Shown: piece by piece, positions 6,165-13,277 of the stretch | Layout of the letters: the number at the start of each line of letters is the position of its first letter | How positions within the stretch are numbered: the stretch's first letter is position 1 | Source: CAZKMM01 sp964553915 | GTDB taxonomy: Bacteria > RBG-13-61-14 > DRUE01 | Direction: 5' to 3' | DNA: 13,277 bases | NCBI GenBank assembly: GCA_964553915.1 | Contig: CAZKMM010000073.1 | Coordinates: forward strand, 1-13,277 | Notes under the pieces: generated by a model | Told to the model about the DNA's origin: nothing | Database searches by the model: none | Seen by the model: only the letters and a program-made list of their open reading frames with translations | Program-made: the position numbers and the translations under genes

Positions 6165-8693
6165 GAAGATAAAGAGAAAAAAGAGCAGGAAAAAACCGAG
6201 GGGCAGACAACCCCACCGGTTCCAATAGATACTGAAGGGGAGGAGACTCAGCAGATAAAAATCCCCGAGGTCCTGCCTCTGCTTCCGATTCGGGATGTGG
6301 TAATTTTTCCTTTTATGATAATCCCGCTTTTTGTAGGAAGGGATAGCTCTATTAACGCAGTCAATGAGAGCCTGAGCAAAGACCGGATGATAATGCTTGC
6401 CACCCAGAAGAGTCCGGCAGAAGAAACTCCCAAGCCAGAGGGGATTTATTCAGTGGGCACCGCCGGGATGGTTATGCGGATGCTCAGGCTACCGGATGGT
6501 CGGCTTAAAATTCTGGTTCAGGGGCTGGCTCGGGCAAAGGTAGTGGAATATCTCCAAACCGAGCCATTTTATCAGGTGCGGATTGAGGTGTTACAGGAAC
6601 CAGAGGTTAAAGAAACCACAATAGAGATAGAAGCGTTGATGCGTAATATCAAGGAGGGTCTGGAGAAGATGATGCAGATGGGAAGGATGATTGCTCCGGA
6701 CCTCCTGATGGTTCTTGATAGTCTCCAGGAGCCGGCAAGATTCTGCGACCTGGTGTCCGCAAATATTGGCTTGAATGTAGAAGATGCCCAGAAGCTTCTG
6801 GAGATTCTTGACCCCACCGAACGGCTTAAAAAATTAAATGAGCTGGTGGCAAAGGAGCTGGAGCTGTTAGAGATCCAGGTTCGGATTCAGAACCAGGCAA
6901 AGGAGGAAATGAGCAAGACCCAGCGGGAGTATTTCCTTCGGGAACAGCTCCGGGCAATTCAGAAGGAGCTGGGAGAGGTAGATGAAAAGGCAGCAGAGAT
7001 AGCTGAATTCCGGGAAAAGATAGAAAAGGCAAAAATGCCCGAGGAGGTGGAAGAGGAGGCGCTCAAGCAACTGCGCAAGCTGGAGATGATGCATCCAGAC
7101 GCAATGGAGGCAAGCTGGGTTCGGAATTATCTGGAATGGCTGGTGGAGCTTCCCTGGAATAAAAGCACCAAAGATAATCTGGATATCAAGCGGGCAAAGC
7201 GGATTTTAGATGAAGACCATTATGACCTGGAGAAGGTCAAGGAGCGGATTTTAGAATACCTGAGTGTGCGTAAGCTCAACCCGAAGATGAAAGGACCGAT
7301 TCTCTGCTTTGTTGGTCCTCCGGGAGTGGGAAAGACCAGTCTTGGTCAGTCTATTGCCCGGGCAATGGGTAGAAAGTTTATCCGGATGAGCCTGGGCGGA
7401 ATTCGGGATGAGGCAGAGATTCGTGGGCATCGCCGAACCTATGTTGGAGCAATGCCGGGAAGAATTATTCAGGGAATCAAGCAGGCAGGTTCCAATAATC
7501 CGGTATTTATGCTGGATGAGATAGATAAGCTGGGGGTGGATTTTCGGGGCGACCCGGCTTCTGCCCTTTTAGAGGTTCTGGACCCGGAGCAGAACTGGAG
7601 CTTCCGGGACCACTATATTAACCTTGCTTTTGATTTATCCAAGGTGATGTTCATCTGCACCGCCAATCTGGTGGACCCGATTCCTCCGGCGCTTCGGGAC
7701 CGGATGGAGATTATAGAGATTCCCGGCTATACCCTGGAAGAAAAAATGGAGATTGCCAAGCGGTATTTAATTCCCAAGCAGATGAAGGAAAACGGGATAA
7801 CCACCAAATACCTGGAGTTTACTGATGATGCCCTGAAGATGATAATCGGGCAATATACCCGGGAAGCCGGGGTGAGAAATCTGGAGCGTTCCATTGGTAA
7901 TGTTTGTCGGAAGATTGCCCGGAGAATTGCGGAAGGAAATAAAAAGAAGGTAAAGGTCACTTTAGAGAATGTTCCCGAGTTTCTGGGACCGCCCAAATTC
8001 CTGCCCGAGGAGGAGCTGGAAAAGGATGAGGTTGGGGTTGCTACTGGTCTTGCCTGGACCGGCACCGGCGGTGATATTCTCCGGGTAGAGGTGAGCATAG
8101 TTAAAGGCAAGAAAAATTTAATCCTTACCGGGCATCTGGGAGAGGTGATGAAGGAAAGTGCCCAGGCGGCGCTCAGTTATGCCAAGAGAATTGCTCCTGA
8201 GTTCGGGTTCAGCCCGGAGTTCTTTGAAGATAAAGAGGTTCATATCCATGTTCCCGCAGGAGCGATTCCCAAAGATGGTCCCAGTGCCGGGGTTACAATG
8301 GCAACCGCTCTGATTAGCGCAATGACCGGGATACCGGTTCGGAAAGATGTGGCAATGACCGGAGAAATCACCCTGCGGGGAAGAGTGCTTCCCATTGGCG
8401 GGCTTAAGGAAAAGGCTTTAGCCGCACTTCGTTCTGAGATTCGGAATGTAATTATCCCGGAGCGGAACAAAAAGGACCTGGAAGAGATTCCCGAGCCTTT
8501 GCGTAAAGAGATCAATTTCATCTTTGCCAAGACAATGGAGGATGTGCTGGATTCTGCTCTGGTTGGTGGCTTGAAGGTAAGGAGCTTGAAATCTGCCCGG
8601 AAAAAGAAAGAAAAGCAAAAAACCCAGGCAAAAAAGAAAAAACTTGCCCGTGAGGGCAAAAAAGCCCAAAAGGGGAAAATTCGGGCAAAATAG
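6162..8693 (+). CDS. lon: ATP-dependent protease Lon
   Basis: A cytoplasmic AAA+ serine protease that degrades misfolded and regulatory proteins. From ATG 6162 it has 843 residues. An acidic N-terminal extension (about 35 residues) precedes the Lon substrate-binding domain (LPLLPIRDVVIFP). Walker A is GPPGVGKT (385-392), and Walker B is FMLDEIDK with Asp452-Glu453. The protease domain carries the Ser708-Lys751 dyad in KDGPSAG and GGLKEK, with Lys751 aligned to Lys722 of E. coli Lon. All catalytic residues are present. The last 34 residues (810-843) form a Lys-rich tail (15 Lys, 3 Arg) not found in E. coli Lon, possibly binding nucleic acid or polyphosphate. It lies 30 nt after hsp20 and 19 nt before thiL. 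Confidence 0.98.
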   Translation: MEDKEKKEQEKTEGQTTPPVPIDTEGEETQQIKIPEVLPLLPIRDVVIFPFMIIPLFVGRDSSINAVNESLSKDRMIMLATQKSPAEETPKPEGIYSVGTAGMVMRMLRLPDGRLKILVQGLARAKVVEYLQTEPFYQVRIEVLQEPEVKETTIEIEALMRNIKEGLEKMMQMGRMIAPDLLMVLDSLQEPARFCDLVSANIGLNVEDAQKLLEILDPTERLKKLNELVAKELELLEIQVRIQNQAKEEMSKTQREYFLREQLRAIQKELGEVDEKAAEIAEFREKIEKAKMPEEVEEEALKQLRKLEMMHPDAMEASWVRNYLEWLVELPWNKSTKDNLDIKRAKRILDEDHYDLEKVKERILEYLSVRKLNPKMKGPILCFVGPPGVGKTSLGQSIARAMGRKFIRMSLGGIRDEAEIRGHRRTYVGAMPGRIIQGIKQAGSNNPVFMLDEIDKLGVDFRGDPASALLEVLDPEQNWSFRDHYINLAFDLSKVMFICTANLVDPIPPALRDRMEIIEIPGYTLEEKMEIAKRYLIPKQMKENGITTKYLEFTDDALKMIIGQYTREAGVRNLERSIGNVCRKIARRIAEGNKKKVKVTLENVPEFLGPPKFLPEEELEKDEVGVATGLAWTGTGGDILRVEVSIVKGKKNLILTGHLGEVMKESAQAALSYAKRIAPEFGFSPEFFEDKEVHIHVPAGAIPKDGPSAGVTMATALISAMTGIPVRKDVAMTGEITLRGRVLPIGGLKEKALAALRSEIRNVIIPERNKKDLEEIPEPLRKEINFIFAKTMEDVLDSALVGGLKVRSLKSARKKKEKQKTQAKKKKLAREGKKAQKGKIRAK

Positions 8694-8712
8694 GTTATAA
8701 TATAAATAGGGT

Positions 8713-9750
8713 TTGAAACTCAGTGACATAGGCGAGGCGGGCTGGATAAAACGGGTGCGGGCTCGCTCTCCCTCTATCAAGGAGGGGGTAGTTTTAGGAA
8801 TTGGTGATGACACCGCCTGGGTTAAATCTGCAGAGAATATCTTAATTACCTGTGATTTGTTGATTGAGCAGGTTCATTTTCTTCGCCAGCTTATCCCGCC
8901 CAGGCTTTTGGGAAGAAAAGCGCTTTCGGTAAACCTCTCGGATATTTCCGCAATGGCAGGAGTGCCGGATTATGCTCTGGTAGGAGTGGGCTTTCCCCGG
9001 GACATTAAGTTAGCTTATGTTGAGGAACTTCTGGAGGGATTTCTGGAAGTGGCAGTGGAGCATAAGGTGGAGATTATTGGAGGAGATACCACTGCCAGCC
9101 CGGTTTTGAGCATAGCGGTGACTTTGCTCGGTCATCCTGCCGGAGAAAAGCCGGTGTTAAGGAGCACTGCTCAGGCGGGGCAGGAGGTCTGGGTTACCGG
9201 CACGGTGGGAGATGCTTCTCTGGGATTTGAAATTTTAAAAAAGACCGAGAGCCAGGAGCTGGACATTTCAGACCTGCATCATTCCAGTTTGATTCTCAAG
9301 CATTTTGACCCTATGCCAAGAATCTCTGTGGGGGTAAGATTAGCCGGAATAGCTCAGGCAATGATTGATGTGAGCGATGGAATCCTTATTGACCTCCAGC
9401 ACATCCTGGAAGAGAGCGCTCAGGAGAAAAAACTCCGGGCGGTGCTCGAGCTGGAGAAGATTCCTTTGAGTGAGGATTTTGTCAATTATTTTCAGGGCGA
9501 GCCTTTTAAATCCGATGATGCCCTTCGGCTGATTTTCACCGGCGGGGAAGATTATGAACTTCTGTTTACCGCCCTACCAGAAAAAGAAGAGGAGATTCTC
9601 AGGTTAAGTCAGGAGCTGGAACTTCCTATCAGCAAAATCGGGAGAGTAGAAGAAAGCGAAACCACTGAGGTAGTCATCTTGGACCAGAAAGGAAACCCTC
9701 TTCCTCTGCCTTTGCCCTGGTTTGAGCATTTTCCCCAAGAAGATAGCTGA
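8713..9750 (+). CDS. thiL: Thiamine-monophosphate kinase
   Basis: ThiL phosphorylates thiamine monophosphate with ATP to give the cofactor thiamine pyrophosphate, the last step of thiamine synthesis. It belongs to the PurM-like fold and has the usual length of 345 residues. Conserved Mg/ATP and substrate elements are all present: GIGDD (29-33), SVNLSDISAMAG (72-83), GGDTTAS (123-129), DVSDG (219-223) and GGEDYELLF (277-285). The start is TTG at 8713: an in-frame TAG at 8707-8709 excludes anything further upstream, and KLSDIGEAG matches the normal ThiL N-terminus. AGGG ends only 1 nt before the TTG, so initiation may depend on coupling with lon. No other thiamine gene is nearby. The DUF21/CBS gene follows after 2 nt. 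Confidence 0.96.
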   Translation: MKLSDIGEAGWIKRVRARSPSIKEGVVLGIGDDTAWVKSAENILITCDLLIEQVHFLRQLIPPRLLGRKALSVNLSDISAMAGVPDYALVGVGFPRDIKLAYVEELLEGFLEVAVEHKVEIIGGDTTASPVLSIAVTLLGHPAGEKPVLRSTAQAGQEVWVTGTVGDASLGFEILKKTESQELDISDLHHSSLILKHFDPMPRISVGVRLAGIAQAMIDVSDGILIDLQHILEESAQEKKLRAVLELEKIPLSEDFVNYFQGEPFKSDDALRLIFTGGEDYELLFTALPEKEEEILRLSQELELPISKIGRVEESETTEVVILDQKGNPLPLPLPWFEHFPQEDS

Positions 9751-9752
9751 AG

Positions 9753-11024
9753 ATGGAATTAGAGGTTGAGCTAAGACTGATTTTTGCTCTGGCGCTGATT
9801 TTTTTAAGCGGATTTTTTTCCTCCGCAGAGACCGTATTTTTTACCCTGCTCGGACAGGGCGGATTGGGGAAGATAGAAGAGCAGAGACCTTCTCTGGCAA
9901 AAAAACTGAGCGAGCTGATTTCTGCTCCCCGCAAGCTGATTAGCTCAATTTTAATTGGAAATGAAATTGTTAATATCCTTATTTCCATTTTGATTGCCTC
10001 GGTTTTTGCCCACCTGTTTCTGGACCGCTCAGGAGCGAGCCATAATTCTGCTCTGGTCAGTATTTATGCCCTGATTACCAGCTCCGGGTTGATATTGATT
10101 TTCGGGGAGGTAATTCCCAAGACCCTGGGAGTGCGTTTCTCTTATCGGCTGGCAAGAGTTATGACCACCCCGCTTTACTGGTTCCATAAAATAATTTTTC
10201 CAATTCGTTATCTGCTTCGGCGTCTGAGCGAACTGATTTTAAGAGCGGTGGGAATTAAAATCAGCCCGGAACTCAGAATCTTAGAAGACCAGGACCTTCT
10301 GGAACTGGTGGAAATAGGCGAGTCCGAGGGAATTTTAGATGAAACCGAATACGAGCTGATCCGCAACATTTTTGAATTTGGCGACCTGCGGGTGGCAGAG
10401 GTGATGACCCCCCGTCAGGAAATTTTTGCCCTTCCTTTAGAGCTGGAATATCCGGAGTTGAAAAAAAGGTTTTTAGAAAGCGGTTATTCCCGGGTGCCGA
10501 TTTATCAAGGGGAGCTGGACCAGGTGGTGGGGATATTATCTGCCAAGGATTTAATTCGTCTGGAAGCGAGCGGGAAAAAGTTCATCCTGGATTTTCTCCA
10601 TCCCCCTTATTGTGTTCCTCCTCAAAAGAAGCTGGAAGATTTGCTCCGGGATTTTCTCACCCAGCGGGTGCATTTTGCTCTGGTGGTGAATGAATATGGA
10701 GAGGTGATTGGTCTGGTCACCCTGGAGGATTTGCTGGAGGAGATTTTTGGAGAAGGTCCGGAGGAAGAGCAGGAGCCAGAGCTGAAGGAAATCAGCGAGG
10801 GGAAGTGGGAGGTTCTGGGGAAAATGGAGCTGAGGGATTTTAACGAAAAGATGAACTGCAAGCTTCAGGGGGCAGGGGTAAAGACTCTGGCAGGATATCT
10901 TCTTAATGAATTTGGCAGGCTTCCTGAGGTAGGAGAGGAGCTGGAGCGGGAGGGTTATAGATTTCGGATTAAAGAAATTCGCCGGAGAAGGATTCACCGG
11001 ATAGAACTGGAGCAGGTGAAATGA
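9753..11024 (+). CDS. DUF21/CBS-domain membrane protein, CorC/CNNM family (first paralog)
   Basis: A 423-residue integral membrane protein. The N-terminal DUF21 (CNNM) domain at about 5-190 has hydrophobic segments near 8-30, 62-90, 103-122 and 138-155. It carries SSAETVFF (23-30), IGNEIVNI (68-75) and FGEVIPKTLG (117-126), motifs linked to cation binding in this family. Two CBS domains follow at about 218-268 and 283-333 (VVNEYGEVIGLVTLEDLLEE), which bind adenine nucleotides in relatives. A CorC_HlyC domain lies at about 345-420. Members characterised in other bacteria are Mg2+ exporters or Mg/Co-resistance proteins; the old label hemolysin is misleading. ATG 9753 follows the thiL stop by 2 nt with only a weak ribosome site, suggesting coupled translation. 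The ion is inferred. Confidence 0.93.
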   Translation: MELEVELRLIFALALIFLSGFFSSAETVFFTLLGQGGLGKIEEQRPSLAKKLSELISAPRKLISSILIGNEIVNILISILIASVFAHLFLDRSGASHNSALVSIYALITSSGLILIFGEVIPKTLGVRFSYRLARVMTTPLYWFHKIIFPIRYLLRRLSELILRAVGIKISPELRILEDQDLLELVEIGESEGILDETEYELIRNIFEFGDLRVAEVMTPRQEIFALPLELEYPELKKRFLESGYSRVPIYQGELDQVVGILSAKDLIRLEASGKKFILDFLHPPYCVPPQKKLEDLLRDFLTQRVHFALVVNEYGEVIGLVTLEDLLEEIFGEGPEEEQEPELKEISEGKWEVLGKMELRDFNEKMNCKLQGAGVKTLAGYLLNEFGRLPEVGEELEREGYRFRIKEIRRRRIHRIELEQVK

Positions 11025-12271
11025 GCGGAAGCTTTTTGCTGGTGGTGGTTGCTATTTTACTTTTGCTGGAGGAATTTTTTTCTGGCTCCGAGATTGCGAT
11101 AATCAGTGCCAACAAGCCCCTTTTAAAGAAGCGGGCAGGCGAGAAATCACTGGTCAGCAGAATTTTAGACCAGTTTCAGGCACAACCTCAGCACCTGCTC
11201 GGTACCCATATTATTGGCACTAATCTCTGCGTGGTTGCTTCCAGCACTCTGGCGACTTTTTATTTTCGGGGAAGATATGGTGAGATTGGAGAGCTTTATA
11301 CCCTTTTGATTATGTCTCCCCTGCTTCTGGTTCTGGGAGAGATGGTTCCCAAGATGGCGTTTCAGGAGTATGCCCAGAAGCTTGCTCCCAAGAGTTTGCT
11401 CGGGCTCTGGTTTTTCTCCTGGGTGTTTTATCCACTGGTCTGGTTCTTGGGGCTTTTGGCAGAGGGTGCCAGCCGGCTTCTGGGCGGAGGTAGGGGAGAA
11501 GCAGAGCCGTTCTTTTCCCGCTCGGAGCTGAAATTTCTCCTCACCGGCTCCGGCAAAGAGAAGTTCATCCCTTCCCAGGAAGAAAAGATGATTCGCCGGG
11601 TCTTCCACTTTACCGAGACCCGGGTCGGGCAGGTGATGATTCCCCTGGTAGAAGTAAAGGCTCTGGATGAGAGGTTAACCATTCAGCAGGCGCTGGAGTT
11701 TGCCTCCCGTTATTCTTTTTCTCGCTATCCGGTTTATCAGGAGCGGATTGATAACATTGTGGGAATGGTGGAAAGCCGGGATTTACTTTCCGCCCCCCCA
11801 TCTTCAAAATTAAAAGAACTGGTCAAGCCGGTAAAATATGTTCCGGAGACAATGCCGGTGGATGAGCTCCTTCAGATGATGCAGAGGGAGAATTTTATTT
11901 TTGCGGTAGTGGTGGATGAATATGGCGGATGCGTGGGGATTATCACCCGGGAAGATATTTTAGAGGAGGTAATCGGCGAGATAGAGGATGAGCACGAGCA
12001 GAAAAAACCGCTCTGGAGAAAGCTGGCGCCGGGTAGATGGCTGGTTAACGCCCGAATGGAAATTGACCAGCTCAACGAACTATTTGGCTGGAACCTGCCC
12101 AAAAACGGCTATGAGACTCTGGGAGGATTTCTTTTAGACAAATTCCAGCGGATTCCCCGCACCGGCGAGATTCTTCGCTGGGGGGATTTTACCTTTTTGA
12201 TTCGCAAAGCTGAGCCCCGCTCCATTTTAGAGGTGATTGTCTTAAAAGAAGAGGAGCCAGAGCAGGAATAA
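11021..12271 (+). CDS. DUF21/CBS-domain membrane protein, CorC/CNNM family (second paralog)
   Basis: A 416-residue protein with the same DUF21 - CBS pair - CorC_HlyC plan as its upstream neighbour but strongly diverged. DUF21 is at about 3-180 with SGSEIAI (21-27), GTNLCVV (66-72, where the first paralog has GNEIVNI) and LGEMVPK (105-111). The CBS domains are at about 205-255 and 270-320 (VVVDEYGGCVGIITREDILEEVIGE), and CorC_HlyC is at about 333-410. ATG overlaps the upstream stop in ATGA, so the pair is translationally coupled and may form a heteromeric transporter. The gene ends 1 nt from the stop of the convergent gene, leaving no room for a terminator outside coding sequence. A Mg2+ or Co2+ transport role is family knowledge, not shown here. 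Confidence 0.92.
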   Translation: MSGSFLLVVVAILLLLEEFFSGSEIAIISANKPLLKKRAGEKSLVSRILDQFQAQPQHLLGTHIIGTNLCVVASSTLATFYFRGRYGEIGELYTLLIMSPLLLVLGEMVPKMAFQEYAQKLAPKSLLGLWFFSWVFYPLVWFLGLLAEGASRLLGGGRGEAEPFFSRSELKFLLTGSGKEKFIPSQEEKMIRRVFHFTETRVGQVMIPLVEVKALDERLTIQQALEFASRYSFSRYPVYQERIDNIVGMVESRDLLSAPPSSKLKELVKPVKYVPETMPVDELLQMMQRENFIFAVVVDEYGGCVGIITREDILEEVIGEIEDEHEQKKPLWRKLAPGRWLVNARMEIDQLNELFGWNLPKNGYETLGGFLLDKFQRIPRTGEILRWGDFTFLIRKAEPRSILEVIVLKEEEPEQE

Positions 12272-12272
12272 A

Positions 12273-12911
12273 TCAGTCCAGCCGAAGCCCGTTTTCCACA
12301 TATCTTTTTCCTTTAAGGCTGAGCTGATATTTTACTTTGCCCCTTTGCTCCTCTTTGGTTAAAAATCCGCTTCTGCTCGCATTGTTTAAAATCAGGGAGA
12401 GATTGCCCGGAAGTCGCTCGCCCAGAGCCTGATAGCAAAAAGAAACCTCCTGGCTGGAAAAATGCTTCCTGCCCTGTTCTGAAAGAAAATAAGCAATCAG
12501 CATCACCCGGTCGTGATGAGTTTGAGGACCATAGCCCTGATAAAATTCCTGAAGAGCAGACCAGTCCAGCTCCAGCTCGGGTTCTGGCTCTTTCGCTTCC
12601 GAGGTGCTCAGGTCCGAATACAAATAATCCGGCTCCCGCTCTGCTTTTTCCGAGCTCCGGTTCTGCTTTTTCCTTTTATAACTGGATTTTTTTCTGGTTT
12701 TAGCTTCTTTGGAAGATTTTTGCTTCTGGGCAGGCTCCGGCTTTAAGCTCCTTTTTTCTGCTTCCAGGATGCGGTCTAATTTTTCCAGAATCCGAAACTC
12801 ATATTTTTTTAGTTGATGACGGACAAATTCTTCATCTCCCCGAAATTCCAGCTCAAAATCCGGGCAGTGGAACCGGAAAAGAAACTGCCTTTCATCATCC
12901 CTTCTGCTCAT
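12273..12911 (-). CDS. Two-domain protein of unknown function with C-terminal winged-helix-like domain
   Basis: I cannot name this 212-residue protein. Three parts can be seen. Residues 8-50 form a compact N-terminal unit, FRFHCPDFELEFRGDEEFVRHQL, ending in a charged helix. Residues 53-115 are a low-complexity linker, first Lys/Ser-rich and then Glu/Pro-rich. Residues 117-210 resemble a winged-helix domain: helices around QEFYQGYGPQTHHDRVMLIAYFLSEQ (121-146), a helix-turn-helix-like stretch (151-184) and a probable wing ending QLSLKGKRYVENGL. The F-x-GDEEFV element followed by a linker and this domain recalls small uncharacterised proteins in many bacteria and archaea, from memory only. The start overlaps the ubiX end by 17 nt, so the two are probably cotranslated. 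DNA or protein binding is inferred. Confidence 0.82.
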   Translation of the reverse strand: MSRRDDERQFLFRFHCPDFELEFRGDEEFVRHQLKKYEFRILEKLDRILEAEKRSLKPEPAQKQKSSKEAKTRKKSSYKRKKQNRSSEKAEREPDYLYSDLSTSEAKEPEPELELDWSALQEFYQGYGPQTHHDRVMLIAYFLSEQGRKHFSSQEVSFCYQALGERLPGNLSLILNNASRSGFLTKEEQRGKVKYQLSLKGKRYVENGLRLD

Positions 12912-13277
12912 TTCCCCATTCTCCTTCCAGCTCGTTTTCTATTCCCACCTGCCTGAGCACCCGTCCGATGAACCTGCCCACCAGCTCCTCTATGCTTTTG
13001 GGGTTAAAATAAAATCCTGGAGCACAGGGCATAATAATTGCCCCGGCTCGCTTGAGCCGGGCTAAATTCTCCAGATGAATTAAATTAAGCGGGCTTTCCC
13101 GAAAGGCAATTACCAGCGGGCGGGATTCCTTGAGCATCACATCCGCACACCGCTCAATCAGGTTAGAGGAAATTCCGCTGGCGAGCCTTCCCACCATTCC
13201 CATTGAGCAGGGTATGATAATCATTGCCTGTCGGACACTGGTTCCGCTGGCAAGCGGTGAGCTGAAATCATCTTCCT
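12895..13277 (-). CDS. ubiX: UbiX-family flavin prenyltransferase, C-terminal part (5' end outside window)
   Basis: UbiX joins a dimethylallyl group to FMN, making the prenylated flavin cofactor of UbiD-type decarboxylases. The last 126 residues are visible, against roughly 190 in full. The reading frame stays open through the right edge, and the segment before the internal Met (EDDFSSPLASGTSVRQA) matches the family, so ATG 13224 is not the start. Key signatures are PLASGTS, IIIPCSMGMVGRLASGISSNLI (with the phosphate- and FMN-binding Ser/Gly positions), RPLVIAFRESPLNLIHLENL and AGAIIMPCAPGFY. A Pad1/UbiX decarboxylase-partner role is equally consistent. The substrate UbiD-like enzyme is not in the window, so ubiquinone, menaquinone or aromatic-acid metabolism cannot be chosen. 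The end overlaps the following unknown gene by 17 nt. Confidence 0.93.
   Translation of the reverse strand, partial: EDDFSSPLASGTSVRQAMIIIPCSMGMVGRLASGISSNLIERCADVMLKESRPLVIAFRESPLNLIHLENLARLKRAGAIIMPCAPGFYFNPKSIEELVGRFIGRVLRQVGIENELEGEWGNEQKG

Noticed and set aside
8641..8701. Promoter for thiL from TATAAT at 8696-8701, and the TTGCCC/GGGCAA hairpin at 8644-8659 as a terminator
   Set aside because: No -35 sits at a proper distance before the TATAAT, and the hairpin lies inside lon with no U run after it on the plus strand.
6826..8813. Antisense reading frames opposite lon and the start of thiL
   Set aside because: Low-complexity Ser/Phe/Leu-rich products with no motif, and Lon is fully intact on the other strand.
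12895..13224. UbiX beginning at ATG 13224
   Set aside because: The frame is open to the window edge and the upstream residues (PLASGTS) are conserved UbiX sequence, so this Met is internal.

Overview
The window carries 13 protein genes (two cut by the window edges) and one tRNA gene, densely packed. Base composition is moderate (roughly half G+C by eye), with many CGG arginine codons, strong AGGAGG-type ribosome sites and two TTG starts. The genes are bacterial: Lon, Hsp20, ThiL, UbiX and paired DUF21/CBS proteins. A ferredoxin, a nitroreductase-fold flavoprotein and acyl-CoA enzymes together suggest an anaerobic or facultative, acyl-CoA-degrading lineage. The phylum cannot be read from this sequence; an uncultivated candidate phylum is a guess.

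Left block (1-5168, minus strand). A tight operon reads right to left: nitroreductase-fold protein, 2x[4Fe-4S] ferredoxin, SCP2-type thiolase, a large acyl-CoA dehydrogenase (ACAD), a smaller ACAD-like protein, then an unidentified gene cut by the left edge. Gaps are 2-64 nt and nearly every gene has a clear Shine-Dalgarno. The two ACAD proteins look like complementary halves. The large one keeps the flavin-site motif and catalytic glutamate. The small one has lost both but keeps the GGYGY loop and arginine that in homomeric ACADs come from the neighbouring subunit. This is the most interesting feature here and suggests an obligate heteromer on an unknown acyl-CoA.

Centre (5169-5702). An AT-rich spacer with long A and T tracts is followed by tRNA-Arg(CCU) on the minus strand. 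Divergent from it is the hsp20-lon transcription unit. The interval between them holds a symmetrical pair of CCTTGACA boxes, readable as the -35 elements of divergent promoters, around a 15-bp palindrome.

Right block (5703-12271, plus strand). The order is hsp20, lon, thiL and two tandem DUF21-CBS-CorC membrane proteins, nearly gapless (30, 19, 2 and -4 nt), so probably one long transcript or a few overlapping ones. It combines protein quality control, thiamine pyrophosphate synthesis and probable divalent-cation transport.

Right edge (12273-13277, minus strand). UbiX flavin prenyltransferase (5' end outside the window) overlaps by 17 nt a two-domain protein of unknown function. That protein ends 1 nt from the converging DUF21/CBS gene. 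No insertion sequence, CRISPR array, phage gene or rRNA was seen.
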